Source of the DNA: Naegleria lovaniensis
Taxonomy: Eukaryota; Heterolobosea; Eutetramitea; Acrasida; Naegleriidae
DNA length: 64,000 nucleotides
NCBI RefSeq assembly: GCF_003324165.1
Contig: NW_025407832.1
Location: forward strand, 421,802 to 485,801
Direction of reading: 5' to 3'
Within the stretch, counting starts at the first letter, position 1. Each line of letters opens with the position of its first letter. The notes beneath the pieces are model-generated. The model did not search any database and had not been told where the DNA came from. It saw only the letters and a program-made list of their open reading frames with translations. The translations under genes and the position numbers were made by a program. Of this stretch, positions 52,009 through 62,852 are shown one piece after another.

Positions 52009-53759
52009 TTATTGTTGCAGCTGAGAAAGGGATGGGAATGCCACTGATTTGTTTTGTTCGAGCGACTGTGTGTTGACAACAGGGTTTCCATTCAAAAATA
52101 GTTGTGAAACAGTTGAACTAACAAGGACGTTTGGAATTTTGGCAATTGCATTATTATTTAAGGAGAGCTTGGTGAGTTTTTTCAAATGAGCAAGTCCTTC
52201 GAGGAATCTAATCTTGTTATCATCCAATACCAACTCTTCCAAGTTTTCTAATTTTAAAGTTGGGATTGAAATGATATTGTTGTTTGATAGGTCGATGTGT
52301 TTGAGTTGTGCAAAAATTTCTGGTAAGGTGTTAAGAATGTGCATTCTTGATATTTGCATGGAGTTGATAACAAGTTTCTCAAGATGGTCTCTGTTTGAAT
52401 AATGTTTCAGCAAAAAGTCGCTACCTAACATTTTCAATGTTGAAACGAAAGGTATTGTTGAGAGCTGAGAACGTCAAGTTGTAAACTTACGAATATCATT
52501 ATAGTATCCTTTATGTGTTGGATCTAATTGAACCAGTTTGTTGAGATGAGTGATGACAGTTTCTTTTTCAGCCTCTTCAAGAATTGGCTCTTCCAACATG
52601 TTCAAGACAATGGTAACGAGACACCCTGAATAACAACGTAAGAAATGCTGAAAATGAGCTAGGCAAAACTACTTACATTTTTCGTCTTTAGGATTCTTCA
52701 AATCGGTCATCATGTCTAACAATTCATTGCATGTTTCAAGGTCCTTGGATCTCAAAGTTTTGCCCTCAGCTGAATGAGGTTGATGAAATATTTCCCAAAT
52801 AAATCAAAAATAAATAATCGCAATGTGTTGTGAGTAACGTCCATTGATATAGAATAAATCAGGTACAATGAAAAAGTTCCAATTATCGTAGTGTGTCATA
52901 AATTATGTAAATCGTGATTGAAAAAATGATGACATACGTGAAGAGAGCAACCAACGGTGGTATATCCAAGCACTCTGATTGGAAGGTTCAGTGTAGAAGG
53001 CATTTGTACATAAATCATATTCCTGGTTCACAACATCAGTGAATGGTATTGCTTCCTTTTGAGAGTACTCAACGAGGAGTGAAGATCTATTGTGCCATGC
53101 AGAATAATTCTGTACATCATCTAACATGCCATACAAATATTCCAATTCCGCAGATGGTTTTCTGTCAAGCAAGTGTAAGATAAATCTTCTATAATTCCAA
53201 CAATGAACTGATGAATTTAGTCATGTGACATTACAATATTTAGGATCAATGTTCGTGCACGTGATCAAAATAATGTGATATTAATTATTATTGTTTGATG
53301 AATATCATAGGGATTGTACGTACAGTTACGATTGTCATAACTCAGTAGCTGTGAAGTCAATTTGAGATCGTTCTCCCAATAGGTAGCATCAAGCTTTTGC
53401 ATAATCCAGCAACGATGATGCCACGTAGCATAGGACTTGATATGATGCTTGCTGAGAACGGTTTGAGTTAACTGTAATTCTCCTTCATATATTTCCTTTT
53501 TCTTTTCAGCCGAATTTTTAATTTCTTCATTCTCTTCAGTGAGATGAGTAATAATTTCCTTCCTATAATTCCACAATGTATAAAACTCGGGAGCAATGTA
53601 GAGAGCTTTCTCGATTTTAGAAAGAGCATCATAGGAAAAAATCTTGTTGTGTTTGTTCTTGAGTAGATCGCTTCGGAGAGCAGAAAATACTTCAATCTTT
53701 TCCTTCAAAATTTGTTTCTTCTTCTCGTCAATGGTTTGATTTCTTGGTCTTCCGTGCAT
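52009..53759 (-). CDS. RABGGTA: Rab geranylgeranyltransferase subunit alpha
   Basis: Five exons, join 53759..53324, 53207..52938, 52769..52677, 52625..52491, 52424..52009, encode 449 residues. Introns are 116, 168, 51 and 66 nt, all phase 1. The prenyltransferase alpha repeats are clear in WNYRKEIITHL, WHHRCWIMQKL, FHCWNYRRFILHLL, WHNRSSLLVEY and WIYHRWLLSS. The last exon encodes several leucine-rich repeats (LKHIDLSNNNIISIP, LEELVLDDNKIRFLEG, LTKLSLNNNAIAKIP), as in animal RabGGTase alpha. The animal immunoglobulin-like insert is absent. With the beta subunit and the REP escort it attaches geranylgeranyl groups to Rab C-termini. The frame starting at 52437 is not a separate gene. Confidence 0.92.
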
Positions 53760-54442
53760 TTTTTAATTTAGTTGTTCGTAACAATTCGTTGGTCTTCAAA
53801 AAGAAGCAACGACAATTGGGCGTGAATGATCCTACATGCTGTCAACAGTGTATATATTTGTCAAGATAGTCATCTCAATGACAAGAAACATCCTTGATGG
53901 TTTGAAAGCAAAAATGTTATTCATCGTTTCAACGACCCTTAATCATGATCACAACTTTTTCTGTAAGGACACAAATCAATGATTGTAGCCAATGTTGATC
54001 TTCCTTCGTAAAAGGATTTTTATTTTATTTAGATGGAATTCTTCATTACTTTTTATGACAGTTGTAATATTTTGGAGTCTTGATACTAATTTGTTCAAAT
54101 TGTTGTTTTCCCTCTTTTTGATCCTGAGCTACCCAATGAGATTTTATTTAGGTGCGTTAACTAATCAACTCATCACATTGATGGTCAGCGAACACCGTTT
54201 CATACCTTACAAAAATCATTTCACAATTCCAAATTTTATATTCACATCACCTCTCATGCTTGATGTGTATTAACTTGATGTCTTGTAAAGTTGTCAATAG
54301 TGAGAGAAGAATCTTTTTATACAACATTGTAAGCCGTTCTGTTAATTTGAGCATTCTCTTTGTTGAATGATTTACAGTACACTATTGAGCCAGAAATGAA
54401 CAAATAAACTGAGAAGACATAAAAGTCGTGCAACCACCATCG
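53760..54442. other. Gap upstream of RABGGTA, no firm gene
   Basis: This 680-bp stretch holds the RABGGTA promoter and the 3' flank of the small gene at 54443. On the plus strand a hydrophobic 93-codon open frame (53992-54273) has two possible membrane segments but no family match, start context or splice partner. I see no tRNA or repeat. Confidence 0.4.
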
Positions 54443-54725
54443 CTACTTCCGAGCACTTTCTAACGTATTGTTCTTTGGCAAATGGAGAGGAACCTTTGAC
54501 TTGACTGGCGTTTTTCCTTTCAAATCCTTTCCGAATCTTTTATATATTACTTCGTCCTCATACATCCCAAACGGGAACAACTGAAAATGTAAAGAATCAT
54601 GATCAATAGTGGTAAAACACGACAAATAACTCACTGTCAGGATGTAGTAGCATTGTATGAGGTGAAGGCGCGAGTATGGATGGATGAGGCTTTCTGTTGA
54701 TGCCTTGGCTTGATGTAACTGCCAT
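54443..54725 (-). CDS. Small protein with unresolved splice junction
   Basis: A likely start at 54725 (MAVTSSQGINRKPHPSILAP) leads to LLHPDS and a GTGAGT donor at about 54632. After an intron of about 70 nt a second block, preceded by ACATTTTCAG, reads LFPFGMYEDEVIYKRFGKDL and ends at 54443 (LPKNNTLESARK). The obvious donor leaves phase 1 but the acceptor needs phase 0, so the two blocks do not join in frame as drawn. The text on either side looks continuous (HPDSE-LFPFGMYEDE), so either a rarer donor is used or there is a one-base error. The product would be about 80 residues, basic, with no known domain. Confidence 0.4.
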
Positions 54726-55122
54726 GATGGGTGCGTTAGTTGCTGGTGTTCATGCGAAGAAAAACTACAAAGTGAAAAAGGGTGAAAATAAAAGGCGCGG
54801 CCAAGCCATCAAATAACATTTTATTAATACACAAAAAAAACATAATACACAACCCTCTCTGGGAGAGACACTACTCGTACAACAACAATTACTCTCAGCA
54901 TTAGTACAACGAGTTGTTGCATTCCAAATACACTCTCATTCAAGTCCATAAAGAGTATTAATTTCAAACAACATAAGCCTCAACTTGAATCACACTCAAC
55001 TGAAGCAACTCCTTCCATTACAACAACAACAACAACACAAGCCTCATACTTACAACAAGGCTCATCAACCCGTTCATCACTTTGATAACAGACAAACAAC
55101 ACTAATCAAAAACAACATCAAG
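54726..55122 (+). promoter_or_regulatory. Kelch-gene upstream region
   Basis: It carries the divergent promoters of the small gene at 54443 and of the kelch gene. The plus-strand leader before 55123 is CA-rich, with runs of ACAACAACA. A small inverted repeat, CTCTCTGGGAGAG, lies near 54853. I see no gene here. Confidence 0.4.
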
Positions 55123-56584
55123 ATGGTTCATAAAGCAATTGTAACAGAGCAAAGTAAGTGGTTTGATTGTTCATGAAAACTCGTCATCATCATATCTCTC
55201 CAAACATTAGAATGGTACAAGGAGAGTCCAATTGGAGGTCCATGTGGACGATACGGTCATAGATGCGTCGTGTACGAAGATACCATGTACCTCAACGGAG
55301 GTTACAACGGAAAGGAACGAATGAAGGACACATTTGCCTTTAATTTAGGTATGTTTTTCGATTTAACTGTTTCAACTTTTTCATATTCAACAAATTTCAA
55401 ATACTTTAATATTCGTTCCTGTTACAATATTCTTTCACTGCAGAAAAGAGAGTGTGGCGAGAAATTGAAAACAAAGGAGAAGTGCCTTCGGAACGAGATT
55501 GCCATTCAGCAGTACTGTACAAACACTACATGGTCATCTTTGGTGGTGGTGATGGTAAGTGGAGTGTGTGGTTGAGGTATTTTTCCTTTGTTAACAAACT
55601 CCTAAATTAGGATTTAACTGGCTCAATGATATGTACATGTTTGATATCAAGACAGAAACTTGGAAAAAGGTAGACCCAAAAGGACAAGTGCCCAGTGGAA
55701 GAGCAGGACATTCAGCCAATGTATACAAAGACAAGATGTTCGTCTTTGGAGGCTGGAATGGACGACGAACCCTTAATTGCCTTTATTGTTTCGATTTTAT
55801 CACTGGATACTGGACAAGAGTTGAAACTCAAGGCTTACCTCCTCAAAGCAGAGATTCTCATACCTGCAATTTGGTTGGTGATAAACTAATTGTGATTGGT
55901 GGAGGAGATGGAAAGCAAAGGCTTAATGATTTACACGAATATGATATACCTACCAACAGATGGAGAAAACTGTCGTATATTGGTGAAGTGAACGCTGGAC
56001 GAGCTGGTCATGTGAGTGTAGTATTCGACCAAAAGATTTACATTTTCGCAGGTGGAGATGGTTCGAATTGGCTCACCGATGTCTATGAATGTGATACCAC
56101 TTGTATGAAATGGACGCTCATTGAAACCATCGGAGGTTGCAACGAAGCTAATACTGCACCAGGTTGCTATGGTCTATCAGCTGTATTATACAAAACAAGT
56201 ATGGTCATTTTCGGAGGTGGCGATGGTAAATCGTGGCACAATAAGATTTATGAATTCAAGCTGGGCGACGAACGAAGAAAGAGAGAAACCAAAAAGAATC
56301 TCTTCCATGAATGCCTCAACAATAACCTCACAGACATTGGATTTGTGTTTGGTGATGAGATCCCTTCGAACATGTATGCTTCAATGCTTTGCAAGAAGTT
56401 AGAAGAGGCTAGCCCAGAATTTAAACAGCCAAAGAAAGCTCTCAAAGAACCATCAGTATCTTCGCTCCTTAGTACAAGCACCGTTTCGCGAGGCTCTATG
56501 GATTTGAATTCGATTAACTTTAGAGACTTCTTGGACTTTGAAGAGGCCTTACACAATTCGATGATGGATGAAAGCGATCTCTAA
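55123..56584 (+). CDS. Six-kelch-repeat protein
   Basis: Four exons, join 55123..55153, 55211..55348, 55444..55554, 55611..56584, give 417 residues. Introns are 57, 95 and 56 nt, all phase 1, with GTAAGT or GTATGT donors. Six kelch blades are visible, each with a double Gly or AG and a following Tyr/Trp, for example GGYNGKERMKDTF, GGGDGFNWLNDMYMFD, GGWNGRRTLNCLY, GGGDGKQRLNDLHEYD, AGGDGSNWLTDVYECD and GGGDGKSWHNKIYEF. They form a single beta-propeller. The C-terminal 110 residues are charged, then Ser-rich, and lack a known domain. Kelch propellers bind actin, GTPases or ligase substrates; the partner here is unknown. Confidence 0.88.
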
Positions 56585-56803
56585 TTCTCAATCAACACTA
56601 CATTGTCCTCTAGGTTCTTGTAAATACTAAGATCACCTTATCAGTAGTGATTGCACAACAAAAAACACCAATAATTTTGAAAACACAACAAACTAAGATT
56701 TCCCTTTGTAATAAAAGTGAAATTCCTTCGATTACACTACTTTAATGTCTCTTGCACAACGCGTCTCTTTCAACAGAAAACGCAACAACCGAATTCAAAA
56801 AAA

Positions 56804-59800
56804 ATGAAGAAGAGCCAAGCAAAGAAGAGAACACATTCCGAAGATGATACACAAAAGAAAAGCTCAAATTTAATATTACCGTCGTTGGAATCATCAATTT
56901 TGTCATCGGAAAGACCTGTAAAAAAGGTCAAGGAAACATCAAGCACCAATAATGCAAACAATTCGAAACAAGCAACGGTGAACAACAATGTAAAGGATTC
57001 AACAAAACTTTTAAATACTACTAGCGAACCATCATCAGAAGAGGTAGTTCTGTCTAAAGATTTACAAAAACAACTTCCTTTTGATCCTCATTTTGCGGAT
57101 AGTAATGCTCCATCATCAACTCCGACAACTACAGATCATTCGAAACAGAAAAGAGTAAAATCCCTTCCTCAAAAAAGTAGAAGAAAACAAAAGAGTGAAG
57201 AACGAAAAAAGAAAAAAGTTGAAGAGAAGAAGGCCAAAGAAGCGATGAGACAACAGCTGATAGAGTCTCATAAAAAACATACATTGCAAGACGATCAACT
57301 CAAAGTCTTGAAACCAACACGACAACTGGGAACTGGTTCTGAAACAACAAAACAAGAACTTGAAAAATTAGCAATTTATGAAAAACTTGGAATTAAAGAA
57401 AATGCAGCACCCAAGGCTGACAAGTTTTGGAAAAAGAGAAATCCTGAATTGGTTCAAGAACGATGGAACGAGGAAGGAATGCAATTAGTGAATGAAGATT
57501 CTGATGAGATGGAAATTTACGTAGCTCCAACACAGCTTCAAGAGAACACGGAGGGAGAGAATCAAAATACAGAAACATTAAACCGTCCTCAAGAAGAAAA
57601 GAAGCCATTGATGGTTTTGGATTTCTTTGGCACTGGAAACGTAGTTAGCAATATTCCTCAAGCGGTTTCAAAGAAAGTTCAAGAAGAGGCAAAGAAAAAG
57701 GAAGAAGAAAAAGAATCTTTGTTTTATGACAGCGACGATGATCCAACGAAAGGAATCGATTTTGAAGTTATGGGTAAAACATATGATGAACTTATTGATG
57801 ACATGCTAGAAAAATTAGACAATTCTAAAACTGATGAGGAAAAAGAAGTTAGATACACAAGATTTTATGTCACAGTGAATAGAAAACCAGAAATTCAAGA
57901 TCAGAGAATGCTACTTCCAATATGTGGAGAGGAACAAAGAATTATGGAAACAATTAATGATAATGAAATTACCATTGTGAAGGGTGAGACAGGTTCTGGT
58001 AAAACTACACAAATTCCACAATTTCTTTACGAATATGGATATGGTTGTGTAGAATCTGGATTTCCAGGAATTATTGGTGTCACCCAACCAAGAAGAGTTG
58101 CTGCAGTAAGCACTGCCAAACGTGTAGCAGAAGAATTGAATGTAGTTTTTGGTGAAGAAGTTGCATACCAAGTTCGTTTTGATAAGAACGTGAGCACAGA
58201 GAAAACAAAGATCAAGTTCATGACAGATGGTATTTTAATGAGAGAAATTCAGTCGGATCCTTTACTCCTCAATTACTCTGTCATTGCTCTCGACGAAATC
58301 CACGAAAGAAATGTCAATACTGATATCCTCATTGGTTGGCTCTCTAGATTCATTCCCCAAAGAAATAGAATGGCTGCAGCAAAGTTGACAACTCCTGAAG
58401 GAAAGCCCATTACTCCTCTCAAACTTATCATCATGAGCGCCACACTTCAACTGGAAAGCTTTACCGACAACACAAAACTGTTTCCAGTTGCTCCTCCAGT
58501 GGTAGACGTTCAATCAAGACAATATCCAGTTGTTGTTCATTTCAACAAGCGAACAGTTTTCAATGACTATGTGGAAGCAGCATATAAAAAGGCTGTGAAA
58601 ATCCATGAAAATTTGCCAAATGGTGGAATTTTAATTTTCCTTACTGGCCGAAAAGAAATTGAATATCTTGTTGAAAGATTGAAAAAATATTCAGATAAGA
58701 GATTCCTACAAATTAAAAAGAAAGAAATGTTGAGAAAACAGCAAGAAGAAGAGAAGGAAAAAACTGCTCAAGAAGAAGAGGAGCTCATTAATTTATTAGG
58801 AGATTTGAGTGACAGTGATGATGAAGATGAAGGATCTCTCTCGTCAAGCAAAAAATCAGTTGGACTGAAAGAAGAGGATAACATGTTTGATGAGGAGAAC
58901 GAAGAACCTACTGAAGAAGAGCCCAAGAAAAACGACAAACAACTCGAAGAAGAAGAAAAGAATGGCAAAAGCGAAACTGTAGTTCTTTTTCAAGATAATA
59001 TCACCAATGAAAAATTGAAAAAGAAGGGTGAAGAGCACAATCAAAAGCTGAATCGCAACAAGAAATCAGAACGATTACATGTCTTACCCTTATATGCCAT
59101 GCTTCAACCTCAAGAGCAAATGAAAGTATTTAACAACCCTCCTCCAGGACATCGATTGGTCGTAGTGGCCACCAACGTTGCAGAAACAAGTTTAACCATT
59201 CCCAACATTCGGTATGTGATTGATTGCGGTCGTATTAAGGAGAAGCATTTCGAGAAGAGTACTGGAATTTTTAAGTTCCAAATTGGATGGACTTCTCAAG
59301 CGAGTGCCAATCAGAGAGCTGGTCGTGCTGGACGTACGGGCCCAGGTCATTGTTACCGAATGTTTAGCAGTGCCGTATTCGATCAGAGATTTTTGGATTA
59401 CACAGAACCTGACATTCTTAAAGCTCCAATTGAAAATATCATCTTACAAATGAAGAGCATGGGAATTAAACAAGTTGAGAAATTCCCCTTCCCAACTCCT
59501 CCCGATGTTGAATCCGTGAAGAAGGGTGTAGATGTGTTAGTGAACTTGGGGGCTCTCGATAAATATTTGTCGAATAAGGATGGAACAATCGAAACCATAA
59601 TCACCAAGATGGGTACTGCCATGAATCGATTTCCTCTGCATCCTCGATTTGCTAAAATGTTGATTCTCTCCAAAACGAATACAGAATTATTGCAATACGT
59701 TGCAGGTGTGGTGAGCGTGATGACCGTTCAACAAATATTCATGCATGACAATCACTTGACAATACTGAAAGAAAAGATTGAAAAACGAAAACAGCAAGAA

Positions 59801-61087
59801 ATGAAAGAAAAATTGCAACGACTTGGAATGAAATCCGACGTGTTGGACGCTAACAAAAAGCTCACTATGGATCGAGAGGAAATTGAGGAACAACAAGCAG
59901 TAGAAAACTTTGAAGATCAAGACTCCATGACCGATGAAGCAAAAAAGGAAGAAGAACTATACCTTAACGAACAAGAGCAAGAAATGAAAGTTAAATGTAA
60001 AGAAATTAAGAAATTGTGGTCCCATCCATTGAGCGATCATTTGGCCATGTTAAAAGCAGTTGGTGCTTATTTATTTTCTGAAGAGCCTCAAGAATTTTGT
60101 ATGGAATACATGCTTCATCAGAAGAACATGAGAGAAGTGAGAAAATTATATCGACAATTATTGAATACTGTGAAATCTGAATTGAAAGTATCTGCCCTCG
60201 AGTTGGATAGCGATGAAACTGAAGTTGAAAACAATGAAGACAACGACGACGAGACAGATACTTCAGTTCAAACTAAACAACAACGCCCACAACCACTTCC
60301 ATTCCCAGAACCAAAAGATGATGAGGATGAACAATTTCAAGTCGAAACAGCAATTCGTCAAGTAATTTGTGCTGGTATGGTGGATCAAGTGGCACGCCTT
60401 GCTACGGTTGAGGATTTAGCTCATATGGATGTCAGTTATCGAGAAACGAGCAAGCCCTACGTTACACTCTCTCTTGGACGAAGTGTTCCAGTTTTCATTC
60501 ATCCTTCCTCGTGCCTTTTTGGTCGACATCCTGAATATGTCATCTTTACAGAACTCACCAAGAGTAGAAAAAACAAGACTTACATGAGAGGGGTGACTGC
60601 TGTGGAACCTAATTGGATTTCTCGATTTGGAAATAGCAAATGTGGTTTTGTGAAACATTCAGACCCATTAGATTCCCCTCCTCCATTCTACGATGCTCAA
60701 GATGACTGTGTAAAATGTTTCATTCGCCCAACGATTCATCAATCTTCCACTGGTGTAGTTTGGACTCTTCCTATTGAAGATGTTGAATTCAAACATGATG
60801 GATCTAAGCAAGTACAAGTTTTTGGGAAAGCCATTTTGGAAGGAAAAGTTTTCAGCTCAATCAAACTCTCCAAAGAACATCTCATCAATTTGCCAACCAT
60901 TATTCAATCGAAACGATTTTTGGATTTCACACTCGCTCTCAAAACACTCTTTAAAAAGGGACTTGGTTGCTGTAAGGAAAAGTTGGTGGAGCATTGGAAA
61001 TCAAATCCCACGTATTTGAGAAATGAATTGACCCAATTGTTAGGTGTTCAGAATTTCGATAATATTCGTTGGCCACCAAATAAATAA
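56804..61087 (+). CDS. DHX37: DEAH-box RNA helicase DHX37/Ecm16 (Dhr1)
   Basis: One exon, 1427 residues from the ATG at 56804 (eight A before it); the frame opens at a GTG 29 codons upstream. The first 300 residues are Lys/Glu/Ser-rich with nuclear-signal-like KKKKVEEKKAKE. Helicase motifs: GETGSGKT (about 393), DEIH (about 495), SAT (about 545) and QRAGRAGRTGPG (about 837). A 110-residue acidic insert (645-750) lies within the second RecA lobe, as in Dhr1. The ratchet, winged-helix and OB-fold parts follow (HPLSDHLAMLKAVGAY, YVIFTELTKSRKNKTYMRGV). Dhr1 unwinds U3 snoRNA from pre-18S rRNA in the nucleolus. The subfamily call rests on the long basic N-terminus, the insert and the C-terminal wording. 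Confidence 0.9.
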   Translation: MKKSQAKKRTHSEDDTQKKSSNLILPSLESSILSSERPVKKVKETSSTNNANNSKQATVNNNVKDSTKLLNTTSEPSSEEVVLSKDLQKQLPFDPHFADSNAPSSTPTTTDHSKQKRVKSLPQKSRRKQKSEERKKKKVEEKKAKEAMRQQLIESHKKHTLQDDQLKVLKPTRQLGTGSETTKQELEKLAIYEKLGIKENAAPKADKFWKKRNPELVQERWNEEGMQLVNEDSDEMEIYVAPTQLQENTEGENQNTETLNRPQEEKKPLMVLDFFGTGNVVSNIPQAVSKKVQEEAKKKEEEKESLFYDSDDDPTKGIDFEVMGKTYDELIDDMLEKLDNSKTDEEKEVRYTRFYVTVNRKPEIQDQRMLLPICGEEQRIMETINDNEITIVKGETGSGKTTQIPQFLYEYGYGCVESGFPGIIGVTQPRRVAAVSTAKRVAEELNVVFGEEVAYQVRFDKNVSTEKTKIKFMTDGILMREIQSDPLLLNYSVIALDEIHERNVNTDILIGWLSRFIPQRNRMAAAKLTTPEGKPITPLKLIIMSATLQLESFTDNTKLFPVAPPVVDVQSRQYPVVVHFNKRTVFNDYVEAAYKKAVKIHENLPNGGILIFLTGRKEIEYLVERLKKYSDKRFLQIKKKEMLRKQQEEEKEKTAQEEEELINLLGDLSDSDDEDEGSLSSSKKSVGLKEEDNMFDEENEEPTEEEPKKNDKQLEEEEKNGKSETVVLFQDNITNEKLKKKGEEHNQKLNRNKKSERLHVLPLYAMLQPQEQMKVFNNPPPGHRLVVVATNVAETSLTIPNIRYVIDCGRIKEKHFEKSTGIFKFQIGWTSQASANQRAGRAGRTGPGHCYRMFSSAVFDQRFLDYTEPDILKAPIENIILQMKSMGIKQVEKFPFPTPPDVESVKKGVDVLVNLGALDKYLSNKDGTIETIITKMGTAMNRFPLHPRFAKMLILSKTNTELLQYVAGVVSVMTVQQIFMHDNHLTILKEKIEKRKQQEMKEKLQRLGMKSDVLDANKKLTMDREEIEEQQAVENFEDQDSMTDEAKKEEELYLNEQEQEMKVKCKEIKKLWSHPLSDHLAMLKAVGAYLFSEEPQEFCMEYMLHQKNMREVRKLYRQLLNTVKSELKVSALELDSDETEVENNEDNDDETDTSVQTKQQRPQPLPFPEPKDDEDEQFQVETAIRQVICAGMVDQVARLATVEDLAHMDVSYRETSKPYVTLSLGRSVPVFIHPSSCLFGRHPEYVIFTELTKSRKNKTYMRGVTAVEPNWISRFGNSKCGFVKHSDPLDSPPPFYDAQDDCVKCFIRPTIHQSSTGVVWTLPIEDVEFKHDGSKQVQVFGKAILEGKVFSSIKLSKEHLINLPTIIQSKRFLDFTLALKTLFKKGLGCCKEKLVEHWKSNPTYLRNELTQLLGVQNFDNIRWPPNK

Positions 61088-61147
61088 TTGATTTTGAGCG
61101 CCAAAAAATATTCCACTTTTGCCTGGCACGCTTTATTATCAAAAAAA

Positions 61148-62167
61148 ATGAGTGATGGTGATCCCACTTCCTTTGGATTGAATATTTCGAACTCTTCGTG
61201 GTGTTCAGCCTCCCCAGCACAGACATCATCATCATCAAAACGAAGAATTTGCCCATCATCATTGACGATACCACAGTCGGGAAGGAATGGGCTATACACT
61301 GCATCATCGGCGTTAGGAAAACGAAATATTGACCAACATCAACAAGATCAGATGATATATCATCATCAACACATTACACATACACCACAAAGTTTTAATT
61401 TTTCATCAAACATGTCGGAAAAAGAAAATGACATGCTCTTGATGGAATACAATAATGTGAGCAGTGATGATGAAGAACGTGATGATTCTTCGGATGAGTC
61501 AATAGAATTATTTGAAACTAGATCTAGCAAAAAGATCAAACAAGTACATACTGTTAGCATCAAAATTGAAACATCTTCATCCTCCTCTAATTCCATAACA
61601 TGTTCTTTTCCCTTTTATTCCGTTTCCTCTTCCTCCTGTCACAACAGCATTTGCAAGAGTTTTATTTCCAACTCTCCCATCTCTTCCCAATCCATCATTA
61701 CCTCCCCTATGAATGTTTTGAATCAATACTCAAATAATTGTAACAGTACATTGTCTTTTATTAATATTAGGACGTTAACTGGACAAACAATGCGTGTATA
61801 TAATTTTCATAATTTAACTTTGCATGATTTGAAGACAGCCATAGCTGAAATGTTTCAAATTCCTTACGAAAAACAACGAATAGTACACAAAGGCAAAATA
61901 CTTGGGGATGAGAATTCATTTATGATTCCACTTGTTCAATTAGGTCTTTCCTCATCCGATTCTTTGTATGTTGTCCTCGACTTTTTTAACAACCGAAAAG
62001 TCATGGACTCGGTCCCTCGGCATGATGATAGGTTCACGTTGCCTGACTCTTACTTTTACTCATTTTCTACCGATGAGAATCGTGTTGGTGACACACAACC
62101 ATCGTTCTCGAATCATCGCGATGACAACGTTATGGATCAATCATTGGACGAATCCTGTGATGATTAA
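61148..62167 (+). CDS. Orphan protein with a C-terminal ubiquitin-like domain
   Basis: One exon, 339 residues from the ATG at 61148 after eight A. The first 200 residues are Ser-, Gln- and His-rich with an acidic patch (SSDDEERDDSSDES). Residues about 202-280 form a ubiquitin-like fold: LSFINIRTLTGQTMRVYNF, LTLHDLKTAIAEMFQIPYEK, QRIVHKGKILGD and then LGLSSSDSLYVVLDF. There is no terminal Gly-Gly, so it is a built-in domain rather than a conjugable modifier. A 60-residue tail follows. The layout (disordered front, UBL at the back) is unlike the usual UBL-UBA shuttles. The acidic patch may interact with nuclear factors, but that is speculation. Confidence 0.65.
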   Translation: MSDGDPTSFGLNISNSSWCSASPAQTSSSSKRRICPSSLTIPQSGRNGLYTASSALGKRNIDQHQQDQMIYHHQHITHTPQSFNFSSNMSEKENDMLLMEYNNVSSDDEERDDSSDESIELFETRSSKKIKQVHTVSIKIETSSSSSNSITCSFPFYSVSSSSCHNSICKSFISNSPISSQSIITSPMNVLNQYSNNCNSTLSFINIRTLTGQTMRVYNFHNLTLHDLKTAIAEMFQIPYEKQRIVHKGKILGDENSFMIPLVQLGLSSSDSLYVVLDFFNNRKVMDSVPRHDDRFTLPDSYFYSFSTDENRVGDTQPSFSNHRDDNVMDQSLDESCDD

Positions 62168-62334
62168 TTTTGTGGATGAAGACGTCGTGACGTTCTCTCT
62201 CGTATTAAACAATACAATTTAATATTGATTTATTTAATTTTCACAATGTCTCTCTGTGCTAGTTTTGTGGCTGCAATTCCACTCGTTCTTCTTCGCAGTC
62301 CGCGTAGATGTTCGGGATGAATTGTTGTTAAAAA

Positions 62335-62688
62335 ATGTCTTCAAAGCTGCCTCTTCATCCTATGTATGAGGAATATAGAGATTCCCCTTGGGTCTTTTTC
62401 TTGACGGATCGTGTGGTTTCTGTATTGAGTTTTGTAGAGAAATCGCTCCGAAGCATCCCACTCTTCGGTAGGCTTTATGCACTCATTTCTCCAACAACTC
62501 GTGTTGCTCCAATGACTGCCAAGACAAATCCACCACCTCGACCAGGAAAGATGATGCCGGTTACAGCCAAAGAAAAATATGAACCAAACTCAAATGTTCC
62601 TCGTAAGAATGATTGGAAAGTCGTTAATAATTACGGAATGGATGTGAATGAATATTATGAAATGAATTGTAGTGGTGCTAGCCATTAG
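62335..62688 (+). CDS. Small protein, unknown
   Basis: One exon, 117 residues. The start follows six A. There is one hydrophobic helix (SPWVFFLTDRVVSVLSFVEK), then a Pro-rich middle (TNPPPRPGKMMPVTAKEKY) and an Asn/Tyr-rich end (NNYGMDVNEYYEMN). No domain is recognised. Codon use resembles the neighbouring genes. It could be a small mitochondrial or complex-associated subunit. It is convergent with the multi-pass membrane protein gene. Confidence 0.55.
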   Translation: MSSKLPLHPMYEEYRDSPWVFFLTDRVVSVLSFVEKSLRSIPLFGRLYALISPTTRVAPMTAKTNPPPRPGKMMPVTAKEKYEPNSNVPRKNDWKVVNNYGMDVNEYYEMNCSGASH

Positions 62689-62852
62689 TTTCTTCGGAAT
62701 GCAAAAACCATCATGCTTACCATTCGCAATTTTATTATTTCGATATTTCCACAAAGATACAGCATGGTTTGATTGCAACAATCAAATTTTGAAGACGGAT
62801 GATTTTCACACGTCAACACTGTTGTAAATAAAAATTATTGTTGAAGCTTAGT

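Noticed and set aside
52009-52437. Separate leucine-rich-repeat gene
   Set aside because: Splice signals and phase join it as the last exon of RABGGTA (NDI-RSDFLLKHY), and the apparent start lies in the intron.
53992-54273. Hydrophobic 93-codon open frame
   Set aside because: AT-rich sequence easily gives hydrophobic frames; there is no A-run context, family match or neighbouring exon.
54840-54870. Inverted repeat CTCTCTGGGAGAG as a terminator or hairpin RNA
   Set aside because: The stem is only five base pairs, lies in a promoter and occurs by chance in CT-rich DNA.
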